Under the pieces are notes generated by a model, which was given only the letters and a program-made list of their open reading frames with translations, was not told where the DNA came from and ran no database searches. A DNA stretch of 64,000 nt from Comamonas testosteroni (GTDB taxonomy: Bacteria > Pseudomonadota > Gammaproteobacteria > Burkholderiales > Burkholderiaceae_C), in the NCBI RefSeq assembly GCF_030505195.1, contig NZ_CP129672.1, positions 682,001-746,000 of the forward strand. Direction: 5' to 3'. A program made the position numbers and the translations under genes. Position 1 is the first letter of the stretch. Every line of letters begins with the position of its first letter. This document shows, one piece after another, positions 36,520-43,272 of the stretch.

Positions 36520-37076
36520 TTGACCAACCTCACTTCCAGGCCCAGCAGAGCCTTCATCAGATGGCGCTTGAGCTTGAATTCGGGAGTCAGCACGCCCTTC
36601 ACGTCCTCGATGACCTCGGCGCCCTCTTCCATGTAGACGAAATCGGCCACATAGCGAATGGCCGGTTTGACCCGGCTCGCGTCGGAATACTTCACGGCGG
36701 GCACCAGCTCATAGGCCACCTGGCGGCGCAGCTCGCTGATTTCTCCCGCGCGCAGCTGCATGCACAGATGCCCCCAGCGGCGTGCCTCGGCCCTGCTGTC
36801 GAACTTCACCCCATCAGGGGTGACGGTCTTCTTGTTGCCGTACTTGGCTCCACCGGCTCCAGATCGCTTGGTCGCAGCTTGAACCCCAGGCGCTTGAGCT
36901 CCGCTCGCACGGCTTCCCGCATTCCCGGCCACAGGCCGTGCCCACGTGTCACGGATTCCTCTTCCAACTCCAAAGCCCTTTGCCTTGAGTAGTGCCACCA
37001 TCCCGGCGTCATTGCCAGCTGCACGAGATGGTCCCTGGCTTCCAGGTAGTGCGGTGGTTGATCGTTTCGCATTCAT
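36516..37076 (-). CDS. DUF1064-type nuclease-like protein with an overlapping N-terminal frame
   Basis: The product has 186 residues as an open frame. Residues about 78-186 (KYGNKKTVTPDGVKFDSRAE, then YVADFVYMEEGAEVIEDVKG) are the DUF1064 fold, a PD-(D/E)XK-like endonuclease family (Asp and Glu-x-x-Asp-x-Lys visible). Residues 1-75 have poor codon bias because another, better-coded frame (36806-37072) overlaps them. The family normally starts just before KYGNKK, so the true start is unclear. AGGAGG lies 7 bases before the ATG at 37076. Confidence 0.65.
   Translation of the reverse strand: MNAKRSTTALPGSQGPSRAAGNDAGMVALLKAKGFGVGRGIRDTWARPVAGNAGSRASGAQAPGVQAATKRSGAGGAKYGNKKTVTPDGVKFDSRAEARRWGHLCMQLRAGEISELRRQVAYELVPAVKYSDASRVKPAIRYVADFVYMEEGAEVIEDVKGVLTPEFKLKRHLMKALLGLEVRLVK
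36806..37072 (-). CDS. Small phage protein overlapping the DUF1064 frame
   Basis: The product has 88 residues. Its ATG lies 4 bases after the other ATG at 37076. Codons have the high third-base GC of real phage genes here (about 20 of the first 29), while the overlapping frame does not (about 10 of 24). The text (LVQLAMTPGWWHYSRQRALELE, GLWPGMREAVRAEL) resembles a common short phage protein. The last 13 residues are the shadow of the DUF1064 start. Confidence 0.6.
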   Translation of the reverse strand: MRNDQPPHYLEARDHLVQLAMTPGWWHYSRQRALELEEESVTRGHGLWPGMREAVRAELKRLGFKLRPSDLEPVEPSTATRRPSPLMG

Positions 37077-37636
37077 CACCTGCCCTCCTGCTGCCGGTTC
37101 AGGCCCAGGGCCTCCATCGCTGCCATACGGCTGTGGCGCGTCACCGTTTGGTCGCCATGGTTGATGCGCGCGACGATCTTTCGAGCCCAGTCCTTGCTAT
37201 CGCCCTTGAGCTCGACCGGTACGTCCAGCAGGCGCTCTACCTTGGGTGCAGGCAGCGCCAGCAGGCCGTTCTCCTCAAAGTAGGTCTTGCGTGGCGTCAG
37301 GGCTTCGCAGGCCTTCACGAATTGCGGCAGGCTGGGTGGGAACTCGGGGCTCTCGCGCTGGGCATTCCGAGAGGCCGTCTCGATTACGTCATCCGCGAAT
37401 TCAGCCAGGGCGGCATCCCAGACCAGTTGCGCCGCCCGCATGCCCTTGTCCTCGCGGCGTTCGTTGAGCTCCCCTGTGCTGAACTTGGCCAGGAAGGCTG
37501 TGCCGTAGGCGCTTTGCAGCACCACGAACAGCTTGCGGGTGCGGATGGATGCCTCCGGGCGCTGGGCCTGGCCCTGCTGCTCGGCGCCCTGCAGGGCGTG
37601 CTGCGCCAGGTCTGCAATCTCGTAGCTGCGGTTCAT
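37076..37636 (-). CDS. Replication protein P-like (helicase loader)
   Basis: The product has 186 residues and overlaps the initiator stop by ATGA. The pattern KLFVVLQSAYGTAFLAKF, then a helical segment and PSLPQFVKACEAL near 105-117, matches phage replication P/helicase-loader proteins that pair with an O-like initiator, which is the gene immediately upstream. It should recruit host DnaB to the phage origin. Confidence 0.65.
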   Translation of the reverse strand: MNRSYEIADLAQHALQGAEQQGQAQRPEASIRTRKLFVVLQSAYGTAFLAKFSTGELNERREDKGMRAAQLVWDAALAEFADDVIETASRNAQRESPEFPPSLPQFVKACEALTPRKTYFEENGLLALPAPKVERLLDVPVELKGDSKDWARKIVARINHGDQTVTRHSRMAAMEALGLNRQQEGR

Positions 37637-38640
37637 AGCTCGATCCCGTCAAAAATGGCTTTGCCGGCGCCAGCAAACTTGTGGCTCGCGGCCGGGGCCA
37701 GGGATGGGGGCGGTGTGCTCGCGCCGGTATTCTGCTGGGTGGCCCACTTCTGGGCATGGCTCAGCAGCAGGCCCACGGGATGCAGCTGATCGCAGATGAA
37801 CTTCTCTTCGACACGGCGCACGTAGTGCACTGCGATACGGGGCGCCCGCTCCGCTCCCACCTTGTCGATGAACTTGATGATTTGCCCTGCAACGGACTCG
37901 TTCCACAGGGGCCAGTCCTTGTAGCGGCCCTGGTAGGCAATCGCATAGGCCACCCAAGTTTTGTGGCTCTTGGTGCTCTCGCCCGGATAGCGCAGCTCAC
38001 CGGGGATGACATGGGTCACGCCGTTGGGCGCTTTCACCATCATCGGCTTGATCTCTTTGGGTTCCTTGGCCTCCTTCGGCTTCTTCGGCTCCTTCCCCTT
38101 CGCAGCCTTGGCGCCAGCCTTGGCTGCAATAGAGGGAGTCTCTGTAGGAGTCTTATGTGGAGTCTCTGTACCATTAACGGACTGCGTTTGGCGCAGTTCG
38201 TCGAGCGACGAATCAGCAGCCCCCGGACTGCTTTTGGCGTCACTCCCCAATTGCGGATTTGTGTTTTCCCGAACTGCGTTTTCGTCGTTCGGGGAATGCG
38301 CTTTTGTTTGTGCCTCGGTCCAGGCGTCAAAAGCAGCGTCCACGGCCTCCAGATTCAGGCGGTAATAGACCCGGTGCTCCAGGCGGCGGTGTGTTTCGAC
38401 CAAAAAGCCAGCCTCGCGCAGTTGTTTGCGCGCGGTGACCTGCTCACGGTAGGACAGGCCTGTCTCTTCGCTGAACTGCTCAGAGCTCTTGTGCGTGCCC
38501 AGATCGCTCTCGCCGCGCTGGCTCCAGTAGTGCAGCTGTGCGAACAGAATGGCCACGTTCACGGAGCCGAAGAAGCGCGCCAGGCGCGGGTAATAGGCAA
38601 CGGGATGGCCGACATTGGTCAGGGATGCGGAAAGGCTCAT
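37633..38640 (-). CDS. Phage replication initiator (O/DnaD-like)
   Basis: The product has 335 residues. The start MSLSASLTNVGHP at 38640 overlaps the stop of a 23-residue frame. A winged-helix-like segment occupies residues about 15-110 (NVAILFAQLHYWSQRGES, SSEQFSEETGLSYREQVTARK). Residues 125-215 are a Lys/Pro/Ala linker. The C-terminal domain (THVIPGELRYPGESTKSHK onward) is helical and Trp-rich, as in replication initiators with a DnaD-like tail. The origin could lie in its gene, as in lambda. Confidence 0.65.
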   Translation of the reverse strand: MSLSASLTNVGHPVAYYPRLARFFGSVNVAILFAQLHYWSQRGESDLGTHKSSEQFSEETGLSYREQVTARKQLREAGFLVETHRRLEHRVYYRLNLEAVDAAFDAWTEAQTKAHSPNDENAVRENTNPQLGSDAKSSPGAADSSLDELRQTQSVNGTETPHKTPTETPSIAAKAGAKAAKGKEPKKPKEAKEPKEIKPMMVKAPNGVTHVIPGELRYPGESTKSHKTWVAYAIAYQGRYKDWPLWNESVAGQIIKFIDKVGAERAPRIAVHYVRRVEEKFICDQLHPVGLLLSHAQKWATQQNTGASTPPPSLAPAASHKFAGAGKAIFDGIEL

Positions 38641-38708
38641 GTGCTGGCGCTGCCTTCCTGCGCCAGCCGCGCCTTGTGTGTGCTGGGGTTGGTGTGTTGC
38701 TTCGCCAT
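38637..38708 (-). CDS. 23-residue coupled mini-gene
   Basis: The frame MAKQHTNPSTHKARLAQEG runs from an ATG overlapping the upstream stop to a TGA overlapping the initiator start. The initiator's own AGGAAGG is about 14 bases away, so reading this mini-frame would place the ribosome at its start codon. It is probably a translational bridge; the peptide itself may have no function. Confidence 0.4.
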   Translation of the reverse strand: MAKQHTNPSTHKARLAQEGSAST

Positions 38709-39388
38709 CAGGCAACCCCCTCGCTGATCAGGCGCTCGACAATCCATGCCTCGCCAGCGGTAGTAAACAGGGGCTGCGAATAGCCAAGCTCCGTTTGCTT
38801 CAGCTCGCCGTAGCCCTTGTCGATCACCCACTGCTTGAAAACGCGAGCGCGCTTCACGCCCATGGCATAGATGCCCAGCTCGTCCAGATGCTTGTTCAGC
38901 TTGATGGCAGACATGCCCAGCTTCTGGGCAATCTGCGTGGCGGTCATCAGCGTGGTTCGCTCAACCACCTTGTCGAAGAAGTGCACCTTGGGTACGGCCT
39001 GCGCCAGCTGAGCAACGGCGATCTGCTCGCCTTCCTTCGCGTCCGCCCAGGCGCGTGCTGCGGCCACCGGATCTGCAAAGTTTGGAAGTGCGGGGCTCTG
39101 CCGGGCCTCCAGCGCTTGCCAGCGGTCAATAACTCGGGCGCGGTGCTCGTCGCTATAGCCAGAGACGACCAGATGCGTGTCACGCTCAATCAGGTCGTAG
39201 ACATCAATCGGACGACCGCCGGTTACCTCGCGGCGGGTTTTACGACTTGATCGCAAAAGCCCCTTGCTGAACAAGCGCAAGACGGTGGCAACCACATCGT
39301 TATGGCGTGCCTCGACCAAATCTGCAATCTCGCGGCTGCTCATCGTCAGCGGCACGGCCACTGGTGAAAGTGTCGGATTCAGATTCAT
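38708..39388 (-). CDS. Rha-type regulator/antirepressor with KilA-C-like domain
   Basis: The product has 226 residues. Residues 15-95 (MSSREIADLVEARHNDVVATV, YDLIERDTHLVVSGYSDEHRARVI) are the Rha/pRha module. Residues 140-226 (TATQIAQKLGMSAIKLNKHLDEL, FTTAGEAWIVERL) are a KilA-C/antirepressor DNA-binding domain. Such proteins control the lytic-lysogenic switch. It is the third gene from the leftward early promoter. Confidence 0.75.
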   Translation of the reverse strand: MNLNPTLSPVAVPLTMSSREIADLVEARHNDVVATVLRLFSKGLLRSSRKTRREVTGGRPIDVYDLIERDTHLVVSGYSDEHRARVIDRWQALEARQSPALPNFADPVAAARAWADAKEGEQIAVAQLAQAVPKVHFFDKVVERTTLMTATQIAQKLGMSAIKLNKHLDELGIYAMGVKRARVFKQWVIDKGYGELKQTELGYSQPLFTTAGEAWIVERLISEGVA

Positions 39389-39828
39389 CGACCACGCCCT
39401 CCGAATTCGGGGGCCTGAATGTGGCCTACCAGCGCCAGCAGTCCCTGGCTATGCTCATCCTCATGAAGCATCCTCTCTGCAACCATCTGTCGGTAAGGCT
39501 TTTGCCACTCCAGCACATAGACGGCATCGCGAAGGCGCGCGGAAGTGTCGGTCTGCAGCAGTGCGCAGCTTCGGCGAAACCGGTGAAAGGTCACTTCATC
39601 GACCTTCGTCTTCAGTTCATGGGTTACTTTGCCCAAGGGTCCAGCAATGCCGCGGGCAAACATGGGCGTGTGCTCATCTCCGATCAGATGAGCAATGGCG
39701 TGATCCAAGACCTCTTGAGCGTCTTCGGGCGGCAGGCCCTTGAGCGCGTCCAGAACAGCAGCAAGCGCCGTGTTCTGAGCCTTGGACAGGTGCGGGAGTT
39801 GCGCGATGCGCTTGGTGGAATCAGTCAT
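39385..39828 (-). CDS. Hypothetical helical protein
   Basis: The product has 147 residues. It overlaps the Cro-like stop at its start and the Rha gene at its end (ATGA). It is helical and charged (LSKAQNTALAAVLDALKGL, HRFRRSCALLQTDTSARLRDA). No domain recognised. Its place between Cro and Rha suggests a regulatory or early accessory role. Confidence 0.5.
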   Translation of the reverse strand: MTDSTKRIAQLPHLSKAQNTALAAVLDALKGLPPEDAQEVLDHAIAHLIGDEHTPMFARGIAGPLGKVTHELKTKVDEVTFHRFRRSCALLQTDTSARLRDAVYVLEWQKPYRQMVAERMLHEDEHSQGLLALVGHIQAPEFGGRGR

Positions 39829-40078
39829 TGCCGCCCACCTCCTTTTCTTGGGTGGATGGCTGAGCCAGCTCAGGCAGTGGCTTGTCTGAGTAGATGTGAT
39901 CGAACGTGAGTTCTAGGCCGTGACTGGCAGCGAGAGAAATCAGCCGGCGGGCGACTTCTGGCGAGACGGTCTGCCCTTTTTCGTAGTGCCCGATGTTCCC
40001 CTGGGTGCATCCAAGGCCATCGGCCAGCGCTTGCTGGGTCAATCCCAAGCGCTCCCGGATCGATTTGAGGTTGTGCAT
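39821..40078 (-). CDS. Cro-like regulator
   Basis: The product has 85 residues with a helix-turn-helix at 4-55 (IRERLGLTQQALADGLGCTQ, GNIGHYEKG, ARRLISLAASHGL). It is divergent from the CI-like gene and first in the lytic operon. The predicted -10 (CATAAT) is only about 7 bases upstream of the ATG, so the message may be leaderless. It should bind the AGTCnGACT operators. Confidence 0.75.
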   Translation of the reverse strand: MHNLKSIRERLGLTQQALADGLGCTQGNIGHYEKGQTVSPEVARRLISLAASHGLELTFDHIYSDKPLPELAQPSTQEKEVGGND

Positions 40079-40084
40079 CCCTCA

Positions 40085-40123
40085 ATTATGAGTCCGACTG
40101 ATAACTAAATCAACAGTCGGACT
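40085..40123 (-). promoter_or_regulatory. Leftward early promoter with two operators
   Basis: On the minus strand: TTGATT (40108-40113), 17 bases, CATAAT (40085-40090). One AGTCnGACT palindrome (40115-40123) lies just upstream of the -35 and another (40091-40099) abuts the -10. The two together form a perfect 10-base inverted repeat with arms at 40091-40100 and 40114-40123. Confidence 0.75.
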
Positions 40124-40163
40124 GTTTTGAATTAATGAGCCCCACTAATACCCTAAGTTGCTT

Positions 40164-40712
40164 ATGCCAGCACTTCCTTTGACTCCAGAGCAGAAAGCAG
40201 ACGCTGCGCGCCTGAAACAACTGTTCCAGCGTTGGAAAGCTGACCGGCGCGCTCAAGGGCTGCAATCCAGCCAGGACACATTCAGCGATCAAGTAGGTTT
40301 CGGACAGAGCGCCGTCAGCCAATACCTAAACGGCAAGATCCCTTTGAACCCTGCTGCAGCTGCAAAATTCAGCAAAGCACTTGGGTGCCAGATCAGCGAT
40401 TTCAGCGCCACCATCGCCGCAGCTGCGAGTGAAATTGGTGAGGCTGTTTTGCAGCCTGGCCAAGAAGCCGGCCGATCCGGCGGCATGGACATCACAGAGC
40501 TTTCAAAACTGGAAATGCAGTTGGTTCTGATGTTCCGTGAGCTGCACGACCAGGCCAAGGATGAAGTGATCAGCTTGACGAACCAGTTGCATAACTCCGT
40601 TATGCCCGTAAGGTCTGCAGCTAACCCCTACCCTGGTGTGCCTGCCCCCAAGCAAAAATTGCCCCCCGCGCCAAGGGCCAGCCGCAAGAAGACCGAGAGC
40701 GCAGAGCACTGA
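40164..40712 (+). CDS. CI-like repressor
   Basis: The product has 182 residues. ATG at 40164 is preferred over a TTG at 40158. Helix-turn-helix at residues about 15-75 (DAARLKQLFQRWKADRRAQG, TFSDQVGFGQSAVSQYLNG). The C-terminal half is helical and has no S24 peptidase Ser-Lys, so it cannot self-cleave as lambda CI does; induction must work another way, perhaps through the Rha-type or XRE protein. It faces Cro across the shared operators. Confidence 0.75.
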   Translation: MPALPLTPEQKADAARLKQLFQRWKADRRAQGLQSSQDTFSDQVGFGQSAVSQYLNGKIPLNPAAAAKFSKALGCQISDFSATIAAAASEIGEAVLQPGQEAGRSGGMDITELSKLEMQLVLMFRELHDQAKDEVISLTNQLHNSVMPVRSAANPYPGVPAPKQKLPPAPRASRKKTESAEH

Positions 40713-40718
40713 GGTGCA

Positions 40719-40964
40719 TTAGGTTACGGGGCGGCCCTTGCCCAAGATGTGGTCGGGAATCTCGTCAAACTTGTAGACGGGAATCAAGACACTGCAGCGG
40801 CTCTTAATCAGCGCGCCCAGGGCAACCATATCTGCCAGCTGTTCGGCAGTCAGTTGGTCAGCCAGCTTCGCCACCGTCGCGGCATACACCTCCGGCACAT
40901 ATCGCACACGGGGGTGTTTTTCCTTGTACGCCTCAATCTGGTCGAGCAACTCTTTCGCGTCCAT
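40719..40964 (-). CDS. Hypothetical phage protein
   Basis: The product has 81 residues, with AGGAG 7 bases upstream of the ATG. It overlaps the C-terminus of the XRE gene by 32 bases, so the two are coexpressed. It is helical (VAKLADQLTAEQLADMVALG) with a C-terminal FDEIPDHILGKGRP. Unknown. Confidence 0.55.
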   Translation of the reverse strand: MDAKELLDQIEAYKEKHPRVRYVPEVYAATVAKLADQLTAEQLADMVALGALIKSRCSVLIPVYKFDEIPDHILGKGRPVT

Positions 40965-41253
40965 TCTCTCTCTCCTGTTGTGATCGCACGGGCCTGCATT
41001 GGCCCCTCATCAAATCCTGAACCGTCACCTGCTTGAACGGCTCGCCAAACAGCAACGAATGAGCGCATGTGCAATACATCGTTGCCAATTCCCCAAGCTG
41101 CCGCGCCGTGGGCCAACTTGCCCCCGTCTCCCATTTCGACACGGCCTGGCGGGTCACACCCAGCGCGTGAGCCGTGAAGTCTTGCGATAGCTTGGCGGCG
41201 ATGCGCGCCCTCTTAAGGCGACTTCCGAACAGCATGTTTGAATCGGTGTTCAT
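40933..41253 (-). CDS. XRE-family transcription regulator
   Basis: The product has 106 residues; the ATG at 41253 is weakly supported by a ribosome site and a second Met lies six codons later. Helix-turn-helix at about 10-70 (LKRARIAAKLSQDFTAHALG, VTRQAVSKWETG, SWPTARQLGELATMY). The remainder (FKQVTVQDLMRG) is short and basic at the end. Its own promoter lies upstream next to GTTGCGCAAC repeats. It may cross-regulate the immunity region. Confidence 0.75.
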   Translation of the reverse strand: MNTDSNMLFGSRLKRARIAAKLSQDFTAHALGVTRQAVSKWETGASWPTARQLGELATMYCTCAHSLLFGEPFKQVTVQDLMRGQCRPVRSQQERENGRERVARPD

Positions 41254-41275
41254 TAGCGTTACTGGTTTTTTATAC

Positions 41276-41304
41276 AGTATTGCACAGTGCTTTGAGCGCT
41301 GCAA
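41276..41304 (-). promoter_or_regulatory. Promoter of the XRE gene
   Basis: On the minus strand: TTGCAG (41299-41304), 17 bases, AATACT (41276-41281), about 23 bases before the ATG. It lies beside the GTTGCGCAAC array, which is on the upstream side of the -35. Confidence 0.5.
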
Positions 41305-41356
41305 CTGCAACTTTGGGTTGCGCAACGCACAGTTGCGCAACCGTGGGTTGCGCCCA
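41302..41356. repeat. Iterated GTTGCGCAAC palindromes, 15-base period
   Basis: Two perfect copies of the palindrome GTTGCGCAAC (41317-41326, 41332-41341) with degenerate copies at the same 15-base spacing on each side (41302 and 41347). Palindromes at a regular period next to a regulator's -35 suggest an operator array, perhaps for the adjacent XRE protein. Confidence 0.6.
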
Positions 41357-41417
41357 CCAAAAGCCGTTTGTAAACAACAACTTGTTTAGGTCACAAAAAA
41401 AATTGCCAGATTTAATT

Positions 41418-41456
41418 AGTCCGACTGTTGTGTTTTTTATGATTCCGACTAATAAT
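41418..41456 (+). promoter_or_regulatory. Rightward early promoter with CI/Cro-type operators
   Basis: TTGTGT (41428-41433), 17 bases, AATAAT (41451-41456). AGTCCGACT (41418-41426) is just upstream of the -35 and a related site ATTCCGACT (41442-41450) abuts the -10. Geometry and 24-base operator spacing are the same as in the leftward promoter at 40085-40123. It should drive the plus-strand operon and be repressed in the lysogen. Confidence 0.7.
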
Positions 41457-41919
41457 TTATTCAACGACAGCGATTCGATGTCGCGCACCACAAAAGCGTG
41501 GCGCTCCGTTCTTCCGGGCCGGCCGGGTTACCAAACGGGAAAGCGGCGAGATCGGCCGCACTTCCAAGAGACACGTAAGTGCAAGGGGGTGAAAGGATCA
41601 CTCACACAAGGCTAGTAGCGCTCTGCCCCCGGATGGGATCAGGCAACGCGAACGAGATGTGGCACCAGCAGAAGAAGGTGCCGACGCTGAGAGTCCAGAC
41701 CCTGGGACGGTACGGGGGTGAGGCAGACGGGATGCCAAGAAAAAAAACCTGTTGAGGTGTTTCGGGATACCAAGACAAGCAAAGCCCGGCCGCAAGGCTG
41801 ACAGGTCGGAAAGAAACGGCCAGACCCAACAAATCTCCAAGCTCTTTCACCAGAGAGCGCTTGACTTCTTTAAGCCGATAGCAGGGCGGCCCTCCCCTGC
41901 AGATAGAAAGACTCTCTCC
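41457..41919 (+). promoter_or_regulatory. Long untranslated leader of the rightward operon
   Basis: About 460 bases with no supported gene; a 45-codon frame at 41478 lacks a ribosome site and codon bias. It holds several hairpins, among them CGACA/TGTCG (41465-41483) and GCGGC-7-GCCGC (41543-41559), and a purine-rich stretch. Length and place suggest a cis-acting antitermination or regulatory RNA, which would suit an operon full of internal terminators. Confidence 0.45.
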
Positions 41920-42531
41920 ATGAACGCAGCTCAAGCCATCATCAACAAGCTCTCCGAATACGACTTCGTGATCGCTATCGACACTTCCGGTTCCATGGGC
42001 GAGCCCGTCAAGCGCGGCTCGAGCACCACTCGCTGGCAAGCCGTGCAGGAATCGGCGATGGCCATGATCCGCGATGCCCAGCAAATCGATCAAGACGGCC
42101 TGGGCCTGGTTCTGTTCGGTAGCAAGGTTGAATCCTTCGACGGCGTGACAGCTGACAAGGCTCGCGAAGTGTTCGCCTCTCACGGCCCTCGCGGCACCAC
42201 CCCCTTGGCTCAAGCCCTGGATGCGGCATTTGCGCTGGCGGGCAAGTCCGACAAGAAGGACATGATCATCGTCTTCACCGACGGCGTGCCCGACGACAAG
42301 GCTGCTGCTGCCCAGCGCATCATTCAACAGGCGAACAGTCAAGCCAACGATAACGACTGCACTGTGCTGTTCATCCAGGTGGGTGACGATGCCGATGCAA
42401 CGGCCTACCTGAAATCGCTGGACGACGACCTGAAGGGCGCCAAGTTCGACATCGTGGATGTCAAGACCGTGGCCGAAGCTGATGCGTTCGCCTCCACGGC
42501 CGAGCTGGTGGCCGCTGCCATCGAAGACTGA
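41920..42531 (+). CDS. von Willebrand factor A domain protein
   Basis: The product has 203 residues, all one vWA domain: the metal-site motif DTSGSMG (Asp21, Ser23, Ser25), Thr93/94 in RGTTPL, and Asp121 in VFTDG. No signal peptide, so cytoplasmic. The start at 41920 is the first good codon after the leader; its ribosome site is weak. As first gene of the early operon it may bind or remodel a host target; vWA proteins often act with AAA+ ATPases, but none is encoded here. Confidence 0.8.
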   Translation: MNAAQAIINKLSEYDFVIAIDTSGSMGEPVKRGSSTTRWQAVQESAMAMIRDAQQIDQDGLGLVLFGSKVESFDGVTADKAREVFASHGPRGTTPLAQALDAAFALAGKSDKKDMIIVFTDGVPDDKAAAAQRIIQQANSQANDNDCTVLFIQVGDDADATAYLKSLDDDLKGAKFDIVDVKTVAEADAFASTAELVAAAIED

Positions 42532-42650
42532 TGGTCGACCTGATCCTGCTGATCTTTGTGCTGGCGGTGTTCGCCGCCGGCTTCTGGTGCGGGAAGAAGT
42601 ACCGCACTGTGGCTGCAATGAAGTCGGCCATTGCGGCTTGGTTCAAGTAA
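42531..42650 (+). CDS. Small single-pass membrane protein
   Basis: The product has 39 residues, ATG overlapping the vWA stop (TGATG). Residues 2-19 are a membrane helix (VDLILLIFVLAVFAAGFW), followed by CGKKYRTV and a short amphipathic tail. Coupling to the vWA gene suggests the two work together, perhaps to bring the vWA protein to the membrane. Confidence 0.6.
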   Translation: MVDLILLIFVLAVFAAGFWCGKKYRTVAAMKSAIAAWFK

Positions 42651-43102
42651 GCAGCTACACGCCCACCCGGAGCGGATCCGGGGTTTCAAGTCTGTCCAAT
42701 GTCGGGCAATGGCTTGAAGAGGAGTTCTCAATGTGAGCGTTTAGCCAGCATGCGGCCTGCATGTGCCTTCCCCCGCAGGGCTTTAGCGGGGCCATCACGC
42801 AGGTGGACTGGACACGGTTCGACTCCGTGGGCTACACCGATGCGCCTTGCGCGCTAGGTCTAGGCGGCCCAGTCCATCGCCGTGATGGTGCCGGGGGTCG
42901 GCTCCCCGGTTCTTACAAACCAGGCCTGCAAGGCCCGGCTGGAATACTGCAAGAGGGTAATTGCACCGGTCTTAGGTGCCCATCATGACCACCCCGGGAA
43001 AGTAGCGGGGGCTATCTGGCGTGACTGCTCGAGCAGGTACGGCAGTTCAGGAATGGGCCTGAGCTGACGGCAATTACGAGCTTGGCGAGAGTAGTCACAC
43101 CA
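42651..43102 (+). ncRNA. Candidate structured RNA region
   Basis: No gene is supported in these 450 bases. Nested inverted repeats are dense: GGTGGACTGG/CCAGTCCATC (42802-42811, 42869-42878) encloses CACGG-TTCGACT-CCGTG (42813-42829), which looks like a tRNA T-arm; CCGGGG-7-CCCCGG (42891-42909); GCACC-7-GGTGC (42963-42979); TCTGGcGTGACT/AGTCACaCCAGA (43015-43026, 43093-43104) encloses GCTCG/CGAGC and a 9-base hairpin at 43043-43066. It ends in a strong terminator. A tRNA scan by eye does not give a full cloverleaf. Confidence 0.5.
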
Positions 43103-43191
43103 GATGGCGCAGCACCTTTTATTAACCCAAGTGCGCATTTCTTCTGCCTGACCCTCATCGGGCAGAAGGAAGCTGCGCCATCGCCTTTTTT
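43103..43191 (+). terminator. Strong nested terminator
   Basis: GATGGCGCAGC (43103-43113) pairs perfectly with GCTGCGCCATC (43172-43182). Inside is a second hairpin, CTTCTGCC/GGCAGAAG (43141-43148, 43161-43168). A TTTTTT run follows within two bases. This is a good Rho-independent terminator for the vWA/RNA part of the operon. Confidence 0.75.
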
Positions 43192-43272
43192 GCCGGGCCT
43201 GGGGCCTATCTCCTCCCTCCCTCTCTGAACCATTCCCCAGGCAGACCCGAAAGGTCACCGGCTCTTTATTCA

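Noticed and set aside
41478..41615. 45-codon frame starting MSRTTKAWRSV in the leader of the early operon
   Set aside because: No ribosome site, unusual codons, and it lies in a leader with strong hairpins.
41602..42618. 338-codon minus-strand frame opposite the vWA gene
   Set aside because: Shadow of the vWA gene; the true gene has the metal-site motif and a coupled neighbour.
42813..42836. tRNA gene suggested by the CACGG-TTCGACT-CCGTG arm
   Set aside because: A T-arm-like hairpin is clear, but no matching acceptor, D-arm or 7-base anticodon loop could be placed, so it is treated as part of a structured RNA.
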